In this document: positions 5,014 to 5,721 of the stretch, one piece after another
Layout of the letters: every line of letters begins with the position of its first letter
Numbering within the stretch: the first letter of the stretch is position 1
The notes under the pieces: generated by a model
Databases searched by the model: none
What the model saw: only the letters and a program-made list of their open reading frames with translations
Told to the model about the DNA's origin: nothing
Assembly (NCBI GenBank): GCA_001776275.1
Contig: MFAQ01000033.1
Coordinates: 1-5,721 of the forward strand
Source: Candidatus Collierbacteria bacterium RIFOXYD1_FULL_40_9
GTDB lineage: Bacteria > Patescibacteriota > Microgenomatia > UBA1400 > MFAQ01
Length of the DNA: 5,721 bases
Direction of reading: 5' to 3'
Translations under genes and position numbers: made by a program

Positions 5014-5295
5014 ATGAATCAGCCTATTTCTAGAAGTAAAGCTATTTCACAGTCATCCGCAGAAATTGAAAAAGCAGTTAATGATATCGTTGCTGTGATC
5101 AACAAAAGATTGGTGAACTTTGTTGAAGGATCGACTGTCTCGGTTGACATGAGCAGATTTGAATCCAATTTATCGAGCGAGGTGTGGAAAAAAGTAAAAA
5201 TGAGAGTAATTGAGTTGTTTAAGTCAAATGGGTGGAGAATTAGTTTCAACTCTGGTTCTCAGCGTGATGAGTGCTGCCAGTTCGATATTTCGTGA
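5014..5295 (+). CDS. Small soluble protein of unknown function (93 aa)
   Basis: The protein is 93 aa, with no signal peptide or membrane segment. The sequence suggests a polar N-terminus, a helix (about 15-36, AEIEKAVNDIVAVINKRL), a short beta stretch (TVSVDMSRF, 41-49), an amphipathic helix (about 55-72) and a C-terminal beta hairpin starting at GW (73-74) and passing through adjacent Cys87-Cys88. A helix followed by a GW/GY-led hairpin recurs in many small phage-type hypothetical proteins; that is a resemblance only and no family is assigned. It has its own promoter, a dyad over the -10, a strong SD and an intrinsic terminator 6 bp after its stop, so it is a compact, regulated monocistronic unit. 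It may also be read through from mrdA, which has no terminator. The gene is very likely real; its function is unknown. Confidence 0.85.
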   Translation: MNQPISRSKAISQSSAEIEKAVNDIVAVINKRLVNFVEGSTVSVDMSRFESNLSSEVWKKVKMRVIELFKSNGWRISFNSGSQRDECCQFDIS

Positions 5296-5301
5296 GTGTT
5301 T

Positions 5302-5329
5302 GCCCCATCTTTAAAATGGGGCTTTTTTT
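5302..5329 (+). terminator. Intrinsic (rho-independent) terminator
   Basis: A 7-bp stem, GCCCCAT (5302-5308) and ATGGGGC (5316-5322), encloses a 7-nt loop (CTTTAAA) and is followed by seven T. It lies 6 bp after the stop of the 93-aa gene and is the first terminator downstream of mreD-mrdA as well. Confidence 0.93.
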
Positions 5330-5350
5330 GTAGTAATGGGCCTATAGCAC

Positions 5351-5379
5351 TTGACAGGTGGTTAAAATGGTGGTATAAT
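5351..5379 (+). promoter_or_regulatory. Perfect consensus sigma70-type promoter with extended -10
   Basis: TTGACA (5351-5356), a 17-nt spacer and TATAAT (5374-5379), with TGG directly before the -10 (TGn extension). All twelve hexamer positions match the consensus. It lies just after the terminator, so it starts a new unit near 5386. Promoters this strong usually serve stable RNAs or abundant transcripts. Confidence 0.9.
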
Positions 5380-5385
5380 ACAGCC

Positions 5386-5721
5386 TATTGAAGTTTGAAA
5401 AGTAAAAAACGGTTGGTTGTCGCAAGTAGTTTTTGAAATTTTCGAAATTTACTTGCGGCAATCGGCGAGTCAAAAGAGCCCCCTACAGCGCAGACCGGCG
5501 AGAACGTCTCGGCTGCGAGCCTGCGGTGCCAGAGAGAGGACAGGCAAGAGCTGATCACCATCGATCGTCAAAGCTCTGCCTCCGGCGAAAACCCACCTCA
5601 CGACCGTCGAAAACAACCGCCCTGAGCGTGGACGTGCAGATCATAGTGGCATCCGGGGCCTTGGTTTGGTAACAAGCCAACAGCTCACCACAAGTGCCGT
5701 TCGCAACAACGCTCAACCCCA
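5386..5721 (+). ncRNA. Candidate structured non-coding RNA, class unidentified, 3' end beyond the window
   Basis: No convincing protein gene follows the consensus promoter. The sequence from about 5451 is near 60% GC by hand count (58-65% in three 60-bp lines), against 37% in a sampled mrdA line. Helices are plentiful in plus-strand RNA. The first pairs 5412-5427 with 5451-5466: 16 contiguous pairs, four of them G-U wobbles, which fit plus-strand but not minus-strand RNA. It is capped by AAAUUU-UCG-AAAUUU (5436-5450) with an 8-nt bulge. The second pairs CGCAG (5489-5493) with CUGCG (5513-5517), enclosing CGAGA-ACG-UCUCG. The third pairs AGGC-A-AGAGCU (5542-5552) with AGCUCUGCCU (5572-5581). 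I looked for and did not find RNase P (GAGGAAAGUCC), tmRNA, SRP or 16S/23S 5' signatures. A 6S-like RNA, a long leader or a guide-type RNA remain possible. Confidence 0.6.

Noticed and set aside
5433..5672. Plus-strand frame of 79 codons in the same region
   Set aside because: It starts inside the first RNA hairpin without an SD, and its composition (many Arg, no domain-like pattern) looks like translated structured RNA.
5555..5719. Minus-strand frame open for 54 codons from the right edge, with a fairly protein-like composition
   Set aside because: GC-rich DNA keeps frames open by chance. No start is visible in the window, the plus strand has a consensus promoter facing this segment, and the long helix with G-U pairs fits plus-strand RNA. 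A real partial gene cannot be fully excluded without the downstream sequence.
5386..5721. RNase P RNA, tmRNA, SRP RNA or rRNA start
   Set aside because: The conserved sequence blocks of these RNAs are not present on the plus strand, and the RNase P and tmRNA blocks are also absent from the minus strand, as far as can be judged by eye.
1..5721. CRISPR array, tRNA genes, insertion sequences
   Set aside because: No regularly spaced direct repeats of CRISPR size, no tRNA T-arm or cloverleaf pattern, and no transposase-like coding sequence were seen.

Overview
The window most resembles a chromosome segment from a small-genome, AT-leaning bacterium, probably of the Candidate Phyla Radiation (Patescibacteria). 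This is inferred, not proven. The support is a compact mre/PBP2 cell-shape cluster whose genes lack Shine-Dalgarno (SD) sequences, very short MreD and PBP2 proteins, a short lysine/glutamate-rich coiled-coil protein, and TCAG-heptad and REP-like intergenic repeats. TGA serves as a stop (5293-5295), and no gene needs it as a sense codon.

Layout. Positions 1-342 (-) hold the start of a secreted lipoprotein gene that runs off the left edge. Upstream of it lie a structured leader RNA of about 140 nt and a near-consensus promoter (491-519, -). Two REP-like hairpin repeats (551-580, 606-634) sit between this unit and a coiled-coil protein gene (643-1020, -). That gene is divergent from mreB (1116-2180, +). 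mreC lies on the opposite strand (2181-2945, -), with its stop codon abutting the mreB stop and its start codon 9 bp from the mreD start. mreD (2955-3368, +) and the PBP2 gene mrdA (3372-4907, +) follow with a 3-bp gap. A TCAG-heptad repeat comes next, then an independent unit of promoter, operator-like dyad, SD, 93-codon orphan gene and intrinsic terminator (4949-5329). The right end (5351-5721) starts with a perfect consensus promoter that fires into GC-rich, hairpin-rich sequence with no convincing protein gene. This is probably the 5' part of a structured non-coding RNA.

How the genes work together. MreB (actin-like filament), MreC (periplasmic scaffold), MreD (membrane partner) and PBP2 (transpeptidase) form the core of the elongasome, which directs lateral peptidoglycan synthesis. 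rodA, the usual polymerase partner of PBP2, is not in the window. The most notable features are the inverted mreC inside an otherwise co-directional mre cluster, the leader RNA of the lipoprotein gene with its SD in alternative pairings, and the unidentified structured RNA at the right end.
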